NCBI GenBank assembly: GCA_903907865.1
Contig: CAIVPR010000053.1
Span: forward strand, 39,558 to 103,557
Length of the DNA stretch: 64,000 bases
Reading direction: 5' to 3'
From: an uncultured Acidobacteriia bacterium
Lineage (GTDB): Bacteria > Acidobacteriota > Terriglobia > Bryobacterales > Bryobacteraceae
In this document: positions 1-8,319 of the stretch, in pieces
Position numbering within the stretch: the stretch's first letter is position 1
How the letters are laid out: each line of letters begins with the position of its first letter
Program-made: the position numbers and the translations under genes
Notes under the pieces: generated by a model
What the model saw: the letters and a program-made list of their open reading frames with translations, nothing else
The model's database searches: none
Told to the model about the DNA's origin: nothing

Positions 1-603
1 CGCCCATTTTTCACCATAGTGGGGCGACGCGAGGAGGCGGTCAACCTGTTTCTCCCAGGCGCGCGGACTGCGGTCGGCGAGGAAGGCGTCGACTTCCTCG
101 GGTGTCGGTGGAAGCCCCGTGATGTCGAGCGCGGCACGGCGGAGGAACGTGGCACGGTCGGCTTCGGGCGAGGGCGACAGGCCTTCGGCTTCCAGCTTGG
201 CCAGGATGAACCGGTCCACCGGGTTCCGCAGCCACTTTGCGTTCTTCACCGGCGGCAGCGCCGGACGGACCGGGGCCACAAACGCCCAGTGCTTCTTCTT
301 GGAGCCCGCGATCGAATCGGCCCACGTCTTGATGGTGGCGATGTCGGCGTCGGCAAGCCGGCCGCCCATCGGCATGCGGGCCGCGTCGCCCACTCCGGCC
401 ACTCGCCGGTAGATGTCGGCGGCCTTGGCATCAATGGATTCCGGACGGTCCAGCCGCAGCCCCCCGCTCTGGAGTTTTTCGCCGTGGCAGGAGACGCAGC
501 GCGTTTCGAGGATCGGGCGGATGGGGGCGGTCTGGGCGTGGAGGCAGTGTAGGGCGAAGAGCGGGATGGCGGCGGCGACCATGGCGGGGCGGCGTGGAGG
601 CAT
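1..603 (-). CDS. DUF1549/PSD1-type protein with planctomycete cytochrome c domain (5' part)
   Basis: The reading frame is open from an ATG at 603 to the window edge, giving the first 201 residues. A signal peptide ending near HAQ is followed by one CxxCH heme-type motif (CVSCHG) and a stretch typical of the planctomycete-type cytochrome c domain. The DUF1549-like part begins after about residue 110 with a conserved FILAKLEAEGL-type segment. Family knowledge: such proteins are large (700-1000 residues), exported, and abundant in Planctomycetes and Solibacter-like Acidobacteria; their reaction is not established. The remainder lies outside the window. Confidence 0.85.
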   Translation of the reverse strand, partial: MPPRRPAMVAAAIPLFALHCLHAQTAPIRPILETRCVSCHGEKLQSGGLRLDRPESIDAKAADIYRRVAGVGDAARMPMGGRLADADIATIKTWADSIAGSKKKHWAFVAPVRPALPPVKNAKWLRNPVDRFILAKLEAEGLSPSPEADRATFLRRAALDITGLPPTPEEVDAFLADRSPRAWEKQVDRLLASPHYGEKWA

Positions 604-732
604 CGTGTTGCTTCTACTTTATAACGTGGGGATGGGGGATGAGGGACAGGTATCCACTAGGCTTCCCATTCAGATCTGGACCAAAGCCCGGCAGAAGTAA
701 AATCGAGAAAAATCGTTTGACGATACAGAATC

Positions 733-1089
733 ATGCTACTATCGATCATCATGGCTAGAAGACTTGGTATTTCGTTAGGCGTACTGATCATAATTTCAGG
801 GGCCTTGGCAGAAAATTCAGATCAATGCCGTTCATGGACGTCAACCAGGGTAATTATGCAGGCGTGTTCCTATGAGAGTGGCAGGTCCGGGTACTATAAA
901 ATCACGAATAACGGCCGCGCGGCTGCCGATGTTTGCTGGACAGTCACTTCCAACAAGGGAAAAGAAGATAAAGGCTGCCACTCAAATATGCCTGCAGGCG
1001 AAACGACGTCGGGTGTCTGTGTCTGGTGCGGCGCAAGAAACGAGGGCGTGAGGTCCATTAGCCTTGATAAGTACAATCTCGTCAGGTAG
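733..1089 (+). CDS. small secreted Cys-containing protein, unknown
   Basis: The 118-residue product has a hydrophobic N-terminal segment (LGISLGVLIIISGALA) that looks like a Sec signal peptide. The mature part of about 90 residues contains seven cysteines, suggesting disulfide bonds in the periplasm or outside the cell. An ATG at 751 would give a more compact signal peptide and is an equally good start; neither start has a clear Shine-Dalgarno. I recognise no domain. Base composition is visibly less GC-rich than the flanking genes, and the gene borders a decayed toxin-antitoxin and IS region, which suggests acquired DNA. It could be a lineage-specific orphan; that it is expressed is not certain. 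Confidence 0.6.
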   Translation: MLLSIIMARRLGISLGVLIIISGALAENSDQCRSWTSTRVIMQACSYESGRSGYYKITNNGRAAADVCWTVTSNKGKEDKGCHSNMPAGETTSGVCVWCGARNEGVRSISLDKYNLVR

Positions 1090-1369
1090 ATTGTACTATT
1101 TGGTTGGGCTCTGATGGCTTGGTGCTTCGTAAGAGCGCGCCCCCGGCCTCAGGAAATCCGTCGCATCCACTTGGTCCAGCGTGGCTTCCTCGTGGTATCG
1201 AATCTGACGCGGGCTATAGAAATCAATCCAGGTGCCCGTGGGGTTGTACCGCTCCCGCGTGACGATCAGCAAGTGGAATCCGTGCCAGGACACGGCCAAC
1301 CTCGTCGGCTCCGCCGCCGATCAAGGTAACGATCAAGCGATGTGACGGCGTCCGGTGGGAGGCTCCGTC

Positions 1370-1593
1370 TCAGGCGGCAAACTGCAGGACTTCGATTTCG
1401 GCACCGTTTCCCATAGCCACCTCTGCCCGCCTGAGAACACTGCCGCAATCTGCTCGGAAAGATAGTACTCGCCGCAGTTGTCGCAGACCTCGACCGGAAC
1501 CCCCTTGAGTATCACAGTCGTCTCGCCTCGTTGAAGGGTCGCGACGATCCTTCCGACGCGGGTCTCACCGTGCCGGCAGATAACGCATTTCAT
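1370..1593 (-). pseudogene. YgiT-type zinc-finger antitoxin, frameshifted
   Basis: From ATG 1593 the frame encodes a C4 zinc-finger protein of the YgiT/MqsA N-terminal type, with CVIC near the start and CDNC about 40 residues later. Close to 1434-1440 the coding sense jumps to another frame, which supplies the expected family ending (GAEIEVLQFAA) and a TGA at 1370. The original frame runs on into unrelated sequence. One missing base restores a protein of about 75 residues. The ATG overlaps the stop of the upstream DUF4258 gene, as in intact pairs of this kind. Known role of the family: it neutralises the partner toxin and often autoregulates the operon. Here it is probably inactive unless the shift is an assembly error. 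Confidence 0.75.
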
Positions 1594-1858
1594 GATCGCC
1601 TCCGCGTTGGGAACCCTGGCTGCCAGACGGCAGGATTCGGCACGTATGTCGTGATCACATGGCACACCGACCCAACGGGATCGAGGGCGTCAACAACATG
1701 GACGGGACAACCAGCCGGAGATCCTAGCATCAAACAGTTTGCAAATGGTTTGCCCTCGGGATACGGCATAATCACCTCGCCCGAACGGAGGACGGCGACA
1801 ACCCGTCCTTGCCGATGTTCCACTCGAACATCCGCCTGACCGCATGCCTGTTAAACAG
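1590..1858 (-). pseudogene. DUF4258 toxin-like protein, frameshifted and 5'-truncated
   Basis: Two frames together spell a DUF4258 protein. The first holds an N-terminal NRHAVRRMFEWNIG-type helix from about 1855 to 1806. The second holds the beta-strand core (SGEVIMPYPEGKPF, then PVHVVDALDP and YVPNPAVWQPGF) down to TGA at 1590-1592. The switch sits at a short run of C near 1799-1806 and needs one lost base. Upstream of the first frame there is a TAG and no ATG, so the start is missing too, and the REP-like hairpins begin there. DUF4258 proteins are commonly paired with YgiT-type zinc fingers and are regarded as putative toxins. Losing both partners is consistent with decay of the whole module. 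Confidence 0.72.
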
Positions 1859-1860
1859 CT

Positions 1861-1947
1861 ACCGGCTGAAAGCGGGTAGAATTGATTGCGACTGAAAGTC
1901 GAGGGTGCGGCTGAAGCCGCCTGAAGTCTGTTCCGGCTGAGAGCCGG
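1861..1947. repeat. array of four REP-like hairpins
   Basis: Four short inverted repeats lie in a row: 1861-1877 (imperfect), 1889-1901 (5-bp stem CGACT/AGTCG), 1907-1920 (6-bp stem GCGGCT/AGCCGC) and 1933-1947 (6-bp stem CCGGCT/AGCCGG). Their loops and flanks share a CTGA(A)AG pattern, so they look like diverged copies of one unit. They directly precede, on the plus strand, the 3' end of the Y1 transposase remnant. Hairpins of this kind are the substrates recognised by IS200/REP-type HUH enzymes. The array probably marks one end of the element. Confidence 0.6.
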
Positions 1948-1948
1948 C

Positions 1949-2326
1949 TCAAGGCTCGGTGGGCGCGGTTATCTTGAACCCCTCCTCGTCCTCGTCCCAC
2001 GTCTGGTTCTCGATATAGGCCTTGATCGTTGCCTCATCCACCGCGCCCACCGTCGCGCAGAAATACCATCGAGCCCACATGTGCTGGCCCCAGTACCGCT
2101 TCCGCAAGTCCGGGAATTCCGCCTGCAGATGCCGCGACGACCGGCCTTTAATGTACTGCGCTAGTTTCGCCGGTGCCAGGATTGGCGGTGCCGACAGCTG
2201 CAGGTGGATGTGGTCCGGCGACACCGCCCCCCGCCCCTTCAGAATCTTGTATCGGTATTTCGTGCACCACACCAAGTGGTACTTCAAGTCGAACACCGCG
2301 TGTGCGCTATGCCTGTACTCCGCCAT
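1949..2326 (-). pseudogene. tnpA: IS200-type Y1 transposase (TnpA) with internal deletion
   Basis: The frame encodes 125 residues with the TnpA hallmarks: an N-terminal FDLKYHLVWCTKYRYKIL segment, an HUH motif (DHIHL), and a late KAYIENQ segment carrying the expected nucleophilic tyrosine. Family members are usually about 140-155 residues. The roughly 30 residues between the KYRYK strand and the DHIHL strand are missing, joined across a G-rich stretch (KGRG). This should disrupt the core fold, so the enzyme is probably dead although the frame is open. The start was set at ATG 2324-2326, where homology begins. No tnpB-like gene adjoins. A hairpin lies on the other side at 2368-2384. Confidence 0.75.
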
Positions 2327-2626
2327 CCATCCCATTGTCGAAGATCGGAACGGGCCGCTGGAAGCGGACCGCCTCAAAGGCGGTGGGATTAGACCGGGCG
2401 GACGGAGCTAAATACGATTCGCTCCCATTGCAATTGCGATACGCCTTCACGTTCGATGCTCTCCTGGAACCGTCAATCCATTCTTGCGCGAACCTGGCGT
2501 TGCACAACGCCGCCACCGGGGGGACGCAAGAATCGGAGCGGACTACCCGGCAAAAGCTGCTGGCCAGCCCGGCGGTCGGCATCCAACATTTCCCGGACAC
2601 CGAGGCGCAACCGAAAACTGAAAACC
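2327..2626. other. non-coding stretch with hairpins between tnpA remnant and regulator
   Basis: No convincing gene was found in these 300 bases. A perfect 7-bp hairpin (ACCGCCT/AGGCGGT, 3-nt loop) lies at 2368-2384 and resembles the REP-like hairpins on the other side of the transposase remnant, so it may mark the second element end. A second dyad, GGCGTTG-CA-CAACGCC, sits at 2495-2510. A sensor kinase gene would normally follow the regulator here, but no kinase-like sequence is visible in any frame. Confidence 0.4.
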
Positions 2627-3334
2627 CTACGCCTCCATCGCCTCGCCGCCAGCCCGCGCGGCCTTTTCGGGGGCCTCGATCATGTAACCGATGCCGCGCA
2701 CGGTGTGGATGAGCTTGACCGGGTAGCGGTCGTCAATTTTGCTGCGCAAATGGCGGATATAGACGTCGACAATGTTGGTCAGACCGTCGTAGTCCATGTC
2801 CCAAACGTGCTCCACGATCATGGTGCGGCTCAGCGGACGGCCCTTGTTGCGCATCATGTATTCCAGGATGCCGAATTCCTTGGGAGCCAGTTCCAAGGTC
2901 TCGGTGCCGCGGATCACCTTCCGACGGGAACAATCGACGACGAGGTCGGCCACTTGGAGGCGCTCGGGCGTGGGCTGACCGCGGCGCAGCAGGGCACGCA
3001 CGCGCGCCAGAAGCTCAACGAAGGCGAAGGGCTTGGTCAGGTAGTCGTCGGCACCCTGTTCGAGGCCTTTGACGCGGTCGTCCACATGGCCGCGGGCGCT
3101 CAGGATCAGCACGGGGGGACCTGTGCGCCGGGCCCGGATGCGCTCCAGCACCTTGAGGCCGTCCATATCCGGCAACATCAGGTCGAGGATGACGAGATCG
3201 TAGTCGGTATCGTGGGTGAATTGGAGGGCGCGCGTGCCGTCCGGGGCGACGTCCACGGCGTAACCGGCACCCTGTAGGCCCCGTCCCAGGAAGTCCGCGA
3301 TCTTTTTCTCGTCTTCGACAACCAGTATGCGCAT
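2627..3334 (-). CDS. OmpR/PhoB-family response regulator
   Basis: The 235-residue protein has a receiver domain (about 1-115) with the acidic pocket (VVEDE), a phosphoacceptor aspartate in DLVILDLMLPDMDG, the switch threonine/serine region (LILSARG) and the conserved lysine in LTKPF. A winged-helix DNA-binding domain follows (about 125-222) with the VRGIGYMI ending. Resemblance is closest to CusR/CzcR-like regulators. It is a cytoplasmic transcription factor activated by phosphorylation. No histidine kinase adjoins; the 3' side is occupied by IS-related sequence, so it is an orphan, perhaps separated from its partner by that insertion. Its start lies back-to-back with the GH16-fold gene. Confidence 0.93.
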   Translation of the reverse strand: MRILVVEDEKKIADFLGRGLQGAGYAVDVAPDGTRALQFTHDTDYDLVILDLMLPDMDGLKVLERIRARRTGPPVLILSARGHVDDRVKGLEQGADDYLTKPFAFVELLARVRALLRRGQPTPERLQVADLVVDCSRRKVIRGTETLELAPKEFGILEYMMRNKGRPLSRTMIVEHVWDMDYDGLTNIVDVYIRHLRSKIDDRYPVKLIHTVRGIGYMIEAPEKAARAGGEAMEA

Positions 3335-3389
3335 GCTGCCCTCAGATTACCGCAACGGGACAACCGCCCGCGCGCGTCACGAATACCGA

Positions 3390-4181
3390 GTGACACAGAC
3401 GCGTGTTTTCGTTTCGCTGATTCTGATCGCCGCCGCGCTGCCGCTGACTGCGCAGACCAAGGCACTGTCCAAGGCGAAGACGCCGGTCGTGCCGCCAACA
3501 CCGCAGTGGGTCGAAACGTTCTCCGAAGACTTCAACGGCACGGAACTCGAATTCCCCAAGTGGACCGCGCACGATCCCTGGGGCAAGGAGCGACCGCGCG
3601 AGGTCCAGGCCTACGTTCCCGAAGCTTTGACCTTGGCCGACGGCATCCTCCGCATCACGGCCAGACGCGGGTCGGCCCGGTACGCGGGCCAGTTGCGCGA
3701 ATACACCTCGGGGTCCGTCGCGACGTGGGGATCGTTCGCCCAGACCTACGGAAAGTTCGAGATCCGCTGCCGGATGCCCGCAGCCAAAGGCCTGGAGCCG
3801 AAGTTCTGGCTCGTGCCCCTCTCCGGTTCCGAGATTCCCTCGATCGACGTCTTCGACGCCATTGGCTCCGACCCCACCCGCCTCCTGATGGCCAACCGCT
3901 GGGGAGACGAGAAAACCGAGCGCTCCTTCAGCGGCTCCTGGTCCGACGTGGACTTCTCCCGCGACTTCCACACTTTCGCCGTCGAGTGGGACGCCGACAA
4001 GATCGTCTGGTTGGTGGACGGCAAAGAGCGCCTGCGGGCCACCGAAGGCATCCCCAGCCAGCCGCTGTGCCTCGTGATCAATCTGGCGGTCGGAGGCCTT
4101 CAGGCGCGCTATCCGGACAACTCCACCCCGCTTCCCGCGACGTTCGAGATCGACTACGTCCGGGTCTACCAACGTCCCTGA
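3390..4181 (+). CDS. secreted GH16-fold protein lacking catalytic acids
   Basis: With a GTG start at 3390 the product is 263 residues: a Sec signal peptide (residues 1-22, ending LTAQ) and one concanavalin-like GH16 domain (about 40-262) finishing with the family-typical IDYVRVYQ. The upstream ATG at 3327 overlaps the divergent regulator start and adds a poor N-terminus, so it was rejected. GH16 enzymes cut beta-1,3/1,4-glucans or galactans with two glutamates in an E-I-D-x-x-E motif. Here the aligned segment is S151-I-D-V-F-D156: the nucleophile Glu is Ser and the acid/base Glu is Asp. It therefore more likely binds glycans than cleaves them, unless it uses an unusual mechanism. Confidence 0.8.
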   Translation: MTQTRVFVSLILIAAALPLTAQTKALSKAKTPVVPPTPQWVETFSEDFNGTELEFPKWTAHDPWGKERPREVQAYVPEALTLADGILRITARRGSARYAGQLREYTSGSVATWGSFAQTYGKFEIRCRMPAAKGLEPKFWLVPLSGSEIPSIDVFDAIGSDPTRLLMANRWGDEKTERSFSGSWSDVDFSRDFHTFAVEWDADKIVWLVDGKERLRATEGIPSQPLCLVINLAVGGLQARYPDNSTPLPATFEIDYVRVYQRP

Positions 4182-4199
4182 GGGCGTCATACTGGTATT

Positions 4200-5615
4200 T
4201 TGCCCCCGAAAAACCCATGGTGGACGTGGCTGGCGGTCGTCGGCGCGGTCGCGATCCTCGCCGCGCTCTACCTTTCCAACCTGTCGACGATGGGGCTGGT
4301 GAGCGTCGACGAGCCGCGTTACGCCGACATCGGCCGCGCAATGGCAACCTCGGGCGACTGGATTACACCCCGCCTCTTCGGCTCCCCTTGGTTTGAGAAA
4401 CCGCCCCTGCTGTACTGGATGGTCGCTATCGGTTTCAAGCTGGGCCTCGGACCGGAGACGGCCCCGCGCTTGCCGGTGGCTTTGGCCGGCCTGGGCTTCC
4501 TAGCCTTCTACTGGTTGCGTCTGCGCCGCCTGTGGGACACCCGCGCGGCGACGTGGGCCACGGCCATGCTGGCGACCAGCGCGGGCTGGATGGCCTACAG
4601 CCGGATCGCCATCACCGACATCCCGCTGGCAGTCCTCTTCAACGTGGCGCTTCTGGCGTCACTGACTCCGGGTCGGCGCAATACCCTGCTGGCGGCCATG
4701 GCGCTCGGAATGGCGATGCTGGCCAAGAGCCTGCTGCCGCTTGTGCTGTTTTTCCCGGTCTTGGTGTTGGCTCTGCGCTCCGATGCCCCGCGCAGGCTGC
4801 GCGAATGGCTCTCCCCCGCCCCGCTCCTCTTGTTCGTCGCATGTGCGCTGCCATGGCACGTCCTTTGCTATTCCCGCAACGGCTGGGCGTTCATCCAGGT
4901 GCTGTTCGTCGACCACCAGTTCGGCCGAGCCGTCTCCACAGCGTTGCAGCACGCCCAGAAACCCTGGTTCTACCTGCCGGTTCTCGCGATGCTGCTGTTT
5001 CCGTGGTTCCCGCTGGTCGCTCTAATCCGCCCGGATCGGAAAGACCCAAGTGTCCGAACGTTGCTGTCGGTCACGCTGTTTGGCTTCGTGTTCCTGTCCG
5101 CCGTGATCAATAAGCTGCCGCACTACGTCTTGCCTTTGGTCCCGCCCCTATGTGCCTTGATGGGGCGCGGCGTGGCACGCAGCCAACGGCCTCAGTGGGC
5201 GCTGGCGATCCCTGTTGGCCTGCTGGGGCTCCTGCCGGTTGCTGCGCAAGTGCTCCCGAACGCCCTGGCCCACGGACTCCGCGCGACCCCGGTGGTACTC
5301 TCCGGCGCGGCATGGTGGATCTTCGCCGCGCTCGGCGCATGGGCTGCGTTGGCGGCGTGGAGGGGCCCAAAGGTAGCGGTGATAGCCCCCCTGTCGGCCG
5401 CGACGGCATACCTCTGGCTCCAGTCGGCAGCCTTCCCCAACCTCGACCTGGCCGCGTCCGCCCGGCCTCTCTGGGTCCGCGAACATCCAGCCTGCCTCTC
5501 GTCGCCCAGCCGCGCGACCGGCTACGGCCTCTCCTACTATGCGCACCGCCTGCTTCCGCCGTGTTCGCCAAACGTCGCCCCCCTTGACCTGGGAGCCCGC
5601 GCCGTTATACGGTAA
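4200..5615 (+). CDS. ArnT-like glycosyltransferase, GT39/PMT superfamily
   Basis: The 471-residue integral membrane protein starts at TTG 4200, 18 bases after the preceding gene. The first periplasmic loop carries the diagnostic VDEPRYADIGRAMATSGDW and FEKPPLLYW segments of ArnT-type transferases, including the DE pair thought to bind the metal or substrate. About ten to twelve hydrophobic helices follow. Family members transfer a sugar from a polyprenyl-phosphate carrier to lipid A or another envelope acceptor at the periplasmic face; donor and acceptor cannot be inferred here. It is on the same strand as the GH16-fold gene upstream and the permease downstream. Confidence 0.85.
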   Translation: MPPKNPWWTWLAVVGAVAILAALYLSNLSTMGLVSVDEPRYADIGRAMATSGDWITPRLFGSPWFEKPPLLYWMVAIGFKLGLGPETAPRLPVALAGLGFLAFYWLRLRRLWDTRAATWATAMLATSAGWMAYSRIAITDIPLAVLFNVALLASLTPGRRNTLLAAMALGMAMLAKSLLPLVLFFPVLVLALRSDAPRRLREWLSPAPLLLFVACALPWHVLCYSRNGWAFIQVLFVDHQFGRAVSTALQHAQKPWFYLPVLAMLLFPWFPLVALIRPDRKDPSVRTLLSVTLFGFVFLSAVINKLPHYVLPLVPPLCALMGRGVARSQRPQWALAIPVGLLGLLPVAAQVLPNALAHGLRATPVVLSGAAWWIFAALGAWAALAAWRGPKVAVIAPLSAATAYLWLQSAAFPNLDLAASARPLWVREHPACLSSPSRATGYGLSYYAHRLLPPCSPNVAPLDLGARAVIR

Positions 5616-5639
5616 CCTAGTACAGGTCGACCACGAAAA

Positions 5640-6692
5640 ATGATTCTTCCCGGCAGCTACCTATTCACAATCGGTCTCCTCGTCCTCGGCATGCTTTGCT
5701 GGGGATCCTGGGCCAACACATTCAAGTCCACAGGGCCGAAATGGCGCTTCGAGTTGTACTACTTCGATTTCGCGCTAGGTGTGGCGATAGCGACAACAAT
5801 TGAGGGCTTCACGATGGGAAGCCTGGGCTGGGACGGATTTTCGTTCCTCGACGACCTCCGCAATGCCGGCAAGAAGCAGGATCTATACGCCTTTCTTTCC
5901 GGCGGCGTCTTCAACCTTGCGAACATGCTCATCCTGGGAGGCCTGTCCGTCTCCGGCATGGCAACCGCGATGCCCATCGGAATCGGGATCGCACTGGTCG
6001 TCGGCACCGTTTGGAACTACTTCCTGCATCCCGGAGCCAATCTCATGATCTCGGCGCTGGGCTGCGGCCTGCTGATTGCCGCGGTGGTGTTCAACATCGT
6101 GGCCTTCCGCAACTACTCCCTGTACCGTCAACTCCTCTCCATCCAGGCTGGAAAGGCGAAGTCGACGAAAAAATACTTCACCGGGACGGCAGTCATTCTA
6201 TCGGTGGCAGGCGGACTGGTGTTGGGCTGCTACCTGCCGCTGCTGGAAGCCGCCAGGGACACCGATATCGGCCTTGGCCCGTATGCCGCCGCATTCCTGT
6301 TCGCGGGTGGAATGGTGTTCACAACGTTCCTGTACAACCTGTTCTTCATGAACCTGCCCGTTCAGGGCCAGCCGGTCGATTTCTCGGAGTACTTCAAGGG
6401 CTTGGCGCGCGACCACTACATCGGCATCGCCGGAGGAATCCTCTTCGCCATCGGACTCATTTGCAACTTGGTCGCTGGACGGGCCGAGGCGGCCGCTGCG
6501 GCACCGGCCGGGCTGGTGTTCGGGATGACCCTCGGGGGCGGCCTAGTGAGCGCACTTTGGGGCTTGGTGATTTGGAGGGAGTACGAGGGTGCCGAGGCTG
6601 GCGTCCGGACGTTCATGTCCGTCATGCTGTGCCTGTTCCTGTTTGGCGTAACACTAGTTTCGATCGCGCCGCTGTTCCCGACCTTGCACTAG
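5640..6692 (+). CDS. DMT-superfamily permease, GRP/ureide-permease-like
   Basis: The 350-residue protein has ten predicted membrane helices and the N-terminal pattern LGMLCWGSWANTFK that resembles glucose/ribose porter and ureide permease families of the drug/metabolite transporter superfamily. It is probably an inner-membrane transporter for a small metabolite or sugar; the substrate is unknown. The gene begins 24 bases after the ArnT-like gene and may be cotranscribed. Its 3' end faces the sulfatase gene, with a long inverted repeat between them. Confidence 0.75.
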   Translation: MILPGSYLFTIGLLVLGMLCWGSWANTFKSTGPKWRFELYYFDFALGVAIATTIEGFTMGSLGWDGFSFLDDLRNAGKKQDLYAFLSGGVFNLANMLILGGLSVSGMATAMPIGIGIALVVGTVWNYFLHPGANLMISALGCGLLIAAVVFNIVAFRNYSLYRQLLSIQAGKAKSTKKYFTGTAVILSVAGGLVLGCYLPLLEAARDTDIGLGPYAAAFLFAGGMVFTTFLYNLFFMNLPVQGQPVDFSEYFKGLARDHYIGIAGGILFAIGLICNLVAGRAEAAAAAPAGLVFGMTLGGGLVSALWGLVIWREYEGAEAGVRTFMSVMLCLFLFGVTLVSIAPLFPTLH

Positions 6693-6699
6693 CCAAGGA

Positions 6700-6765
6700 C
6701 CAACGCTTCCGTGCGGTCGCGGCTCGTTAACGCTTAGCCGAGCCACGACCGCAAGGGAGTGTTTC
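6700..6765. repeat. convergent-intergenic inverted repeat, copy 1
   Basis: Two arms of about 26 bases (6701-6726 and 6739-6764) are imperfect reverse complements: the left ends GCGGTCGCGGCTCG and the right begins CGAGCCACGACCGC. A 12-base loop separates them. The element fills most of the 83-bp gap between the stops of two convergent genes. Related copies lie at 20042-20118 and 49977-50035, also between convergent genes. It may act as a bidirectional terminator, or it may be a REP/MITE-like repeat that accumulates at such sites. Confidence 0.8.
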
Positions 6766-6775
6766 ATTTGGGCTC

Positions 6776-8287
6776 TCAGACGGCCACCACCTTCGCATCC
6801 CGTGGGCGAACGTACCAATCCAGCGCCTCGGGCATTCCCAAGCCGTTCGGCTCCGCCGCCGCATCGGGGTGCGTCGACCGGAACCGCACCAGCATCTCCC
6901 CGGACAACCGCTTCACGACGTCCGCGTGTCTTAACGCCACATCGTGGAACTCGCCTGGATCGGCCTGCAGGTCGTAAAGACGGACGTACCGGCCCGGCGT
7001 CGGGTTGTCGGTCTTGTATCCGTCGGTCCGCAGCCGCTTCCCGCTGCAATGGATGAACTTCCATCGCGACGTCCGCACAAGCGCCTCCTCGTTCTCCAAA
7101 TACTCGCTGAACACCGTCGCGCGCGGCCTCGCCACCCGCCTCCCTTGCAAGTACGGCTTCAAACTCTGCCCATGCTGGATCGGCAAGGGTTCCGCAGCCA
7201 ACAGGTCCAGAATTGTCGGCGGGACGTCGACCGACTCGGTAAAATCCCGCACCACGCCCCGGGAGACCCTTCCCGGCCAACGGATGATCAACGGCACCCG
7301 GAGCGCCGGATCGTACCCGCAATGCTTCTCGAAGCGCCCGTGCTGCCCCAGGCAGTAGCCATGGTCGGCCATGTAGACCACCAGGGTATCGTTCTCCAGG
7401 TTCAACTGGCGGAGCTTGTCCAGCACCACCCCCACGTTGTAGTCGAGGAAGTTCACGCTGGTGTAGTACGCTTGCGCAATCCCTTGCTTCTCTGGACCAG
7501 TCAAGTCCCGGAATATCAGAGGGATCTGCCCTGTATCCTCAGGCCCCACTTGAGGTATGGCGAATGCCTCCGGCTTGTACTTGTTGCGCCACTCCACCGG
7601 AAAATCGTACGGCGAGTGCGGCTCCTGGAAGCTGACCCAGAGCGCGAACCGGTCGTCCTTGTGCTCCTGGAGGAACCTGCAGGCCTCGCGCGCCACCCAC
7701 GTTGACTTCATCTGCTCCCGAACACGCGGAAACGGCAGCGCTTCCGAGTTCAACCAAATCCGCGCCGGATCTTGAAACGGATGCCACGCCGGCTTTGTCT
7801 TTTCGTTGCCGAAACTTGGCACCGGCCCCACTTCCTTGGACCATTGCCGGGCCACAACGTCCTCGGTCCACGCCATGTCAAACCCGTGCAAGCCCGGCTT
7901 GCCCGGCTGGTTGAAGTGCATCTTCCCGATGACGCCCGTCGTCGCGCCCTCATGCTGGAGAACTTTGGCCAGTGTCATCCGGTCGTCCGCCAGTGGGGTT
8001 TCAAGCACCGTGACACCCGCCGAATGCGGCAACCGCCCAGTCAGGATGCACTGCCGCGACGGAGTGCACACCGGCGAATTGCAGTAGTTGGACGCAAAAC
8101 GTGTACCCTCGGAGGCCAGGCGATCCAAGTTTGGAGTCTGCGCCAAGCGATTCCCATCAGCCCCCAGCACGTAACCGGCATGGTCGTCGGCCAGGATGAA
8201 TAGGAGGTTGGGCTTGCGATCCGTGGCGCGTGCGGGCTTGGCCACCAGGGCGGCTGCGGTCTGGATCAGTTCACGACGGGAAACCAT
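6776..8287 (-). CDS. Tat-exported sulfatase
   Basis: The 503-residue protein is a type I sulfatase of the alkaline phosphatase superfamily. Residues 74-78 read CTPSR, the CxPSR signature in which the cysteine is converted to formylglycine; the metal-binding DD pair lies in LLFILADDHAG. The N-terminus (SRRELIQTAAALVA) resembles a Tat signal, so it is probably periplasmic. It hydrolyses a sulfate ester, most likely on a polysaccharide or glycoside. An FGE-type maturase would be needed; the SUMF1-like gene elsewhere in this window has an internal stop codon and a TIR fusion, so it is an unlikely maturase. The gene starts 33 bases downstream of the stop of the large TonB receptor and may share its transcript. 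Confidence 0.92.
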   Translation of the reverse strand: MVSRRELIQTAAALVAKPARATDRKPNLLFILADDHAGYVLGADGNRLAQTPNLDRLASEGTRFASNYCNSPVCTPSRQCILTGRLPHSAGVTVLETPLADDRMTLAKVLQHEGATTGVIGKMHFNQPGKPGLHGFDMAWTEDVVARQWSKEVGPVPSFGNEKTKPAWHPFQDPARIWLNSEALPFPRVREQMKSTWVAREACRFLQEHKDDRFALWVSFQEPHSPYDFPVEWRNKYKPEAFAIPQVGPEDTGQIPLIFRDLTGPEKQGIAQAYYTSVNFLDYNVGVVLDKLRQLNLENDTLVVYMADHGYCLGQHGRFEKHCGYDPALRVPLIIRWPGRVSRGVVRDFTESVDVPPTILDLLAAEPLPIQHGQSLKPYLQGRRVARPRATVFSEYLENEEALVRTSRWKFIHCSGKRLRTDGYKTDNPTPGRYVRLYDLQADPGEFHDVALRHADVVKRLSGEMLVRFRSTHPDAAAEPNGLGMPEALDWYVRPRDAKVVAV

Positions 8288-8319
8288 ACCCCGACAGTCT
8301 ATTCCATCCCGCCCGGGCG

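Noticed and set aside
717..742. TTGACG and TACTAT as a promoter for the small secreted gene
   Set aside because: The spacing of 14 bases is too short for a standard promoter, and one proposed start codon would lie inside it.
1096..1299. 67-codon minus-strand frame downstream of the YgiT remnant
   Set aside because: Needs a TTG start, has no ribosome site and no recognisable family; it may be a third relic of the toxin-antitoxin region but cannot be supported.
2307..2600. Minus-strand frame as a sensor-kinase remnant
   Set aside because: No H-box, N-box or membrane segment is visible in this or other frames.
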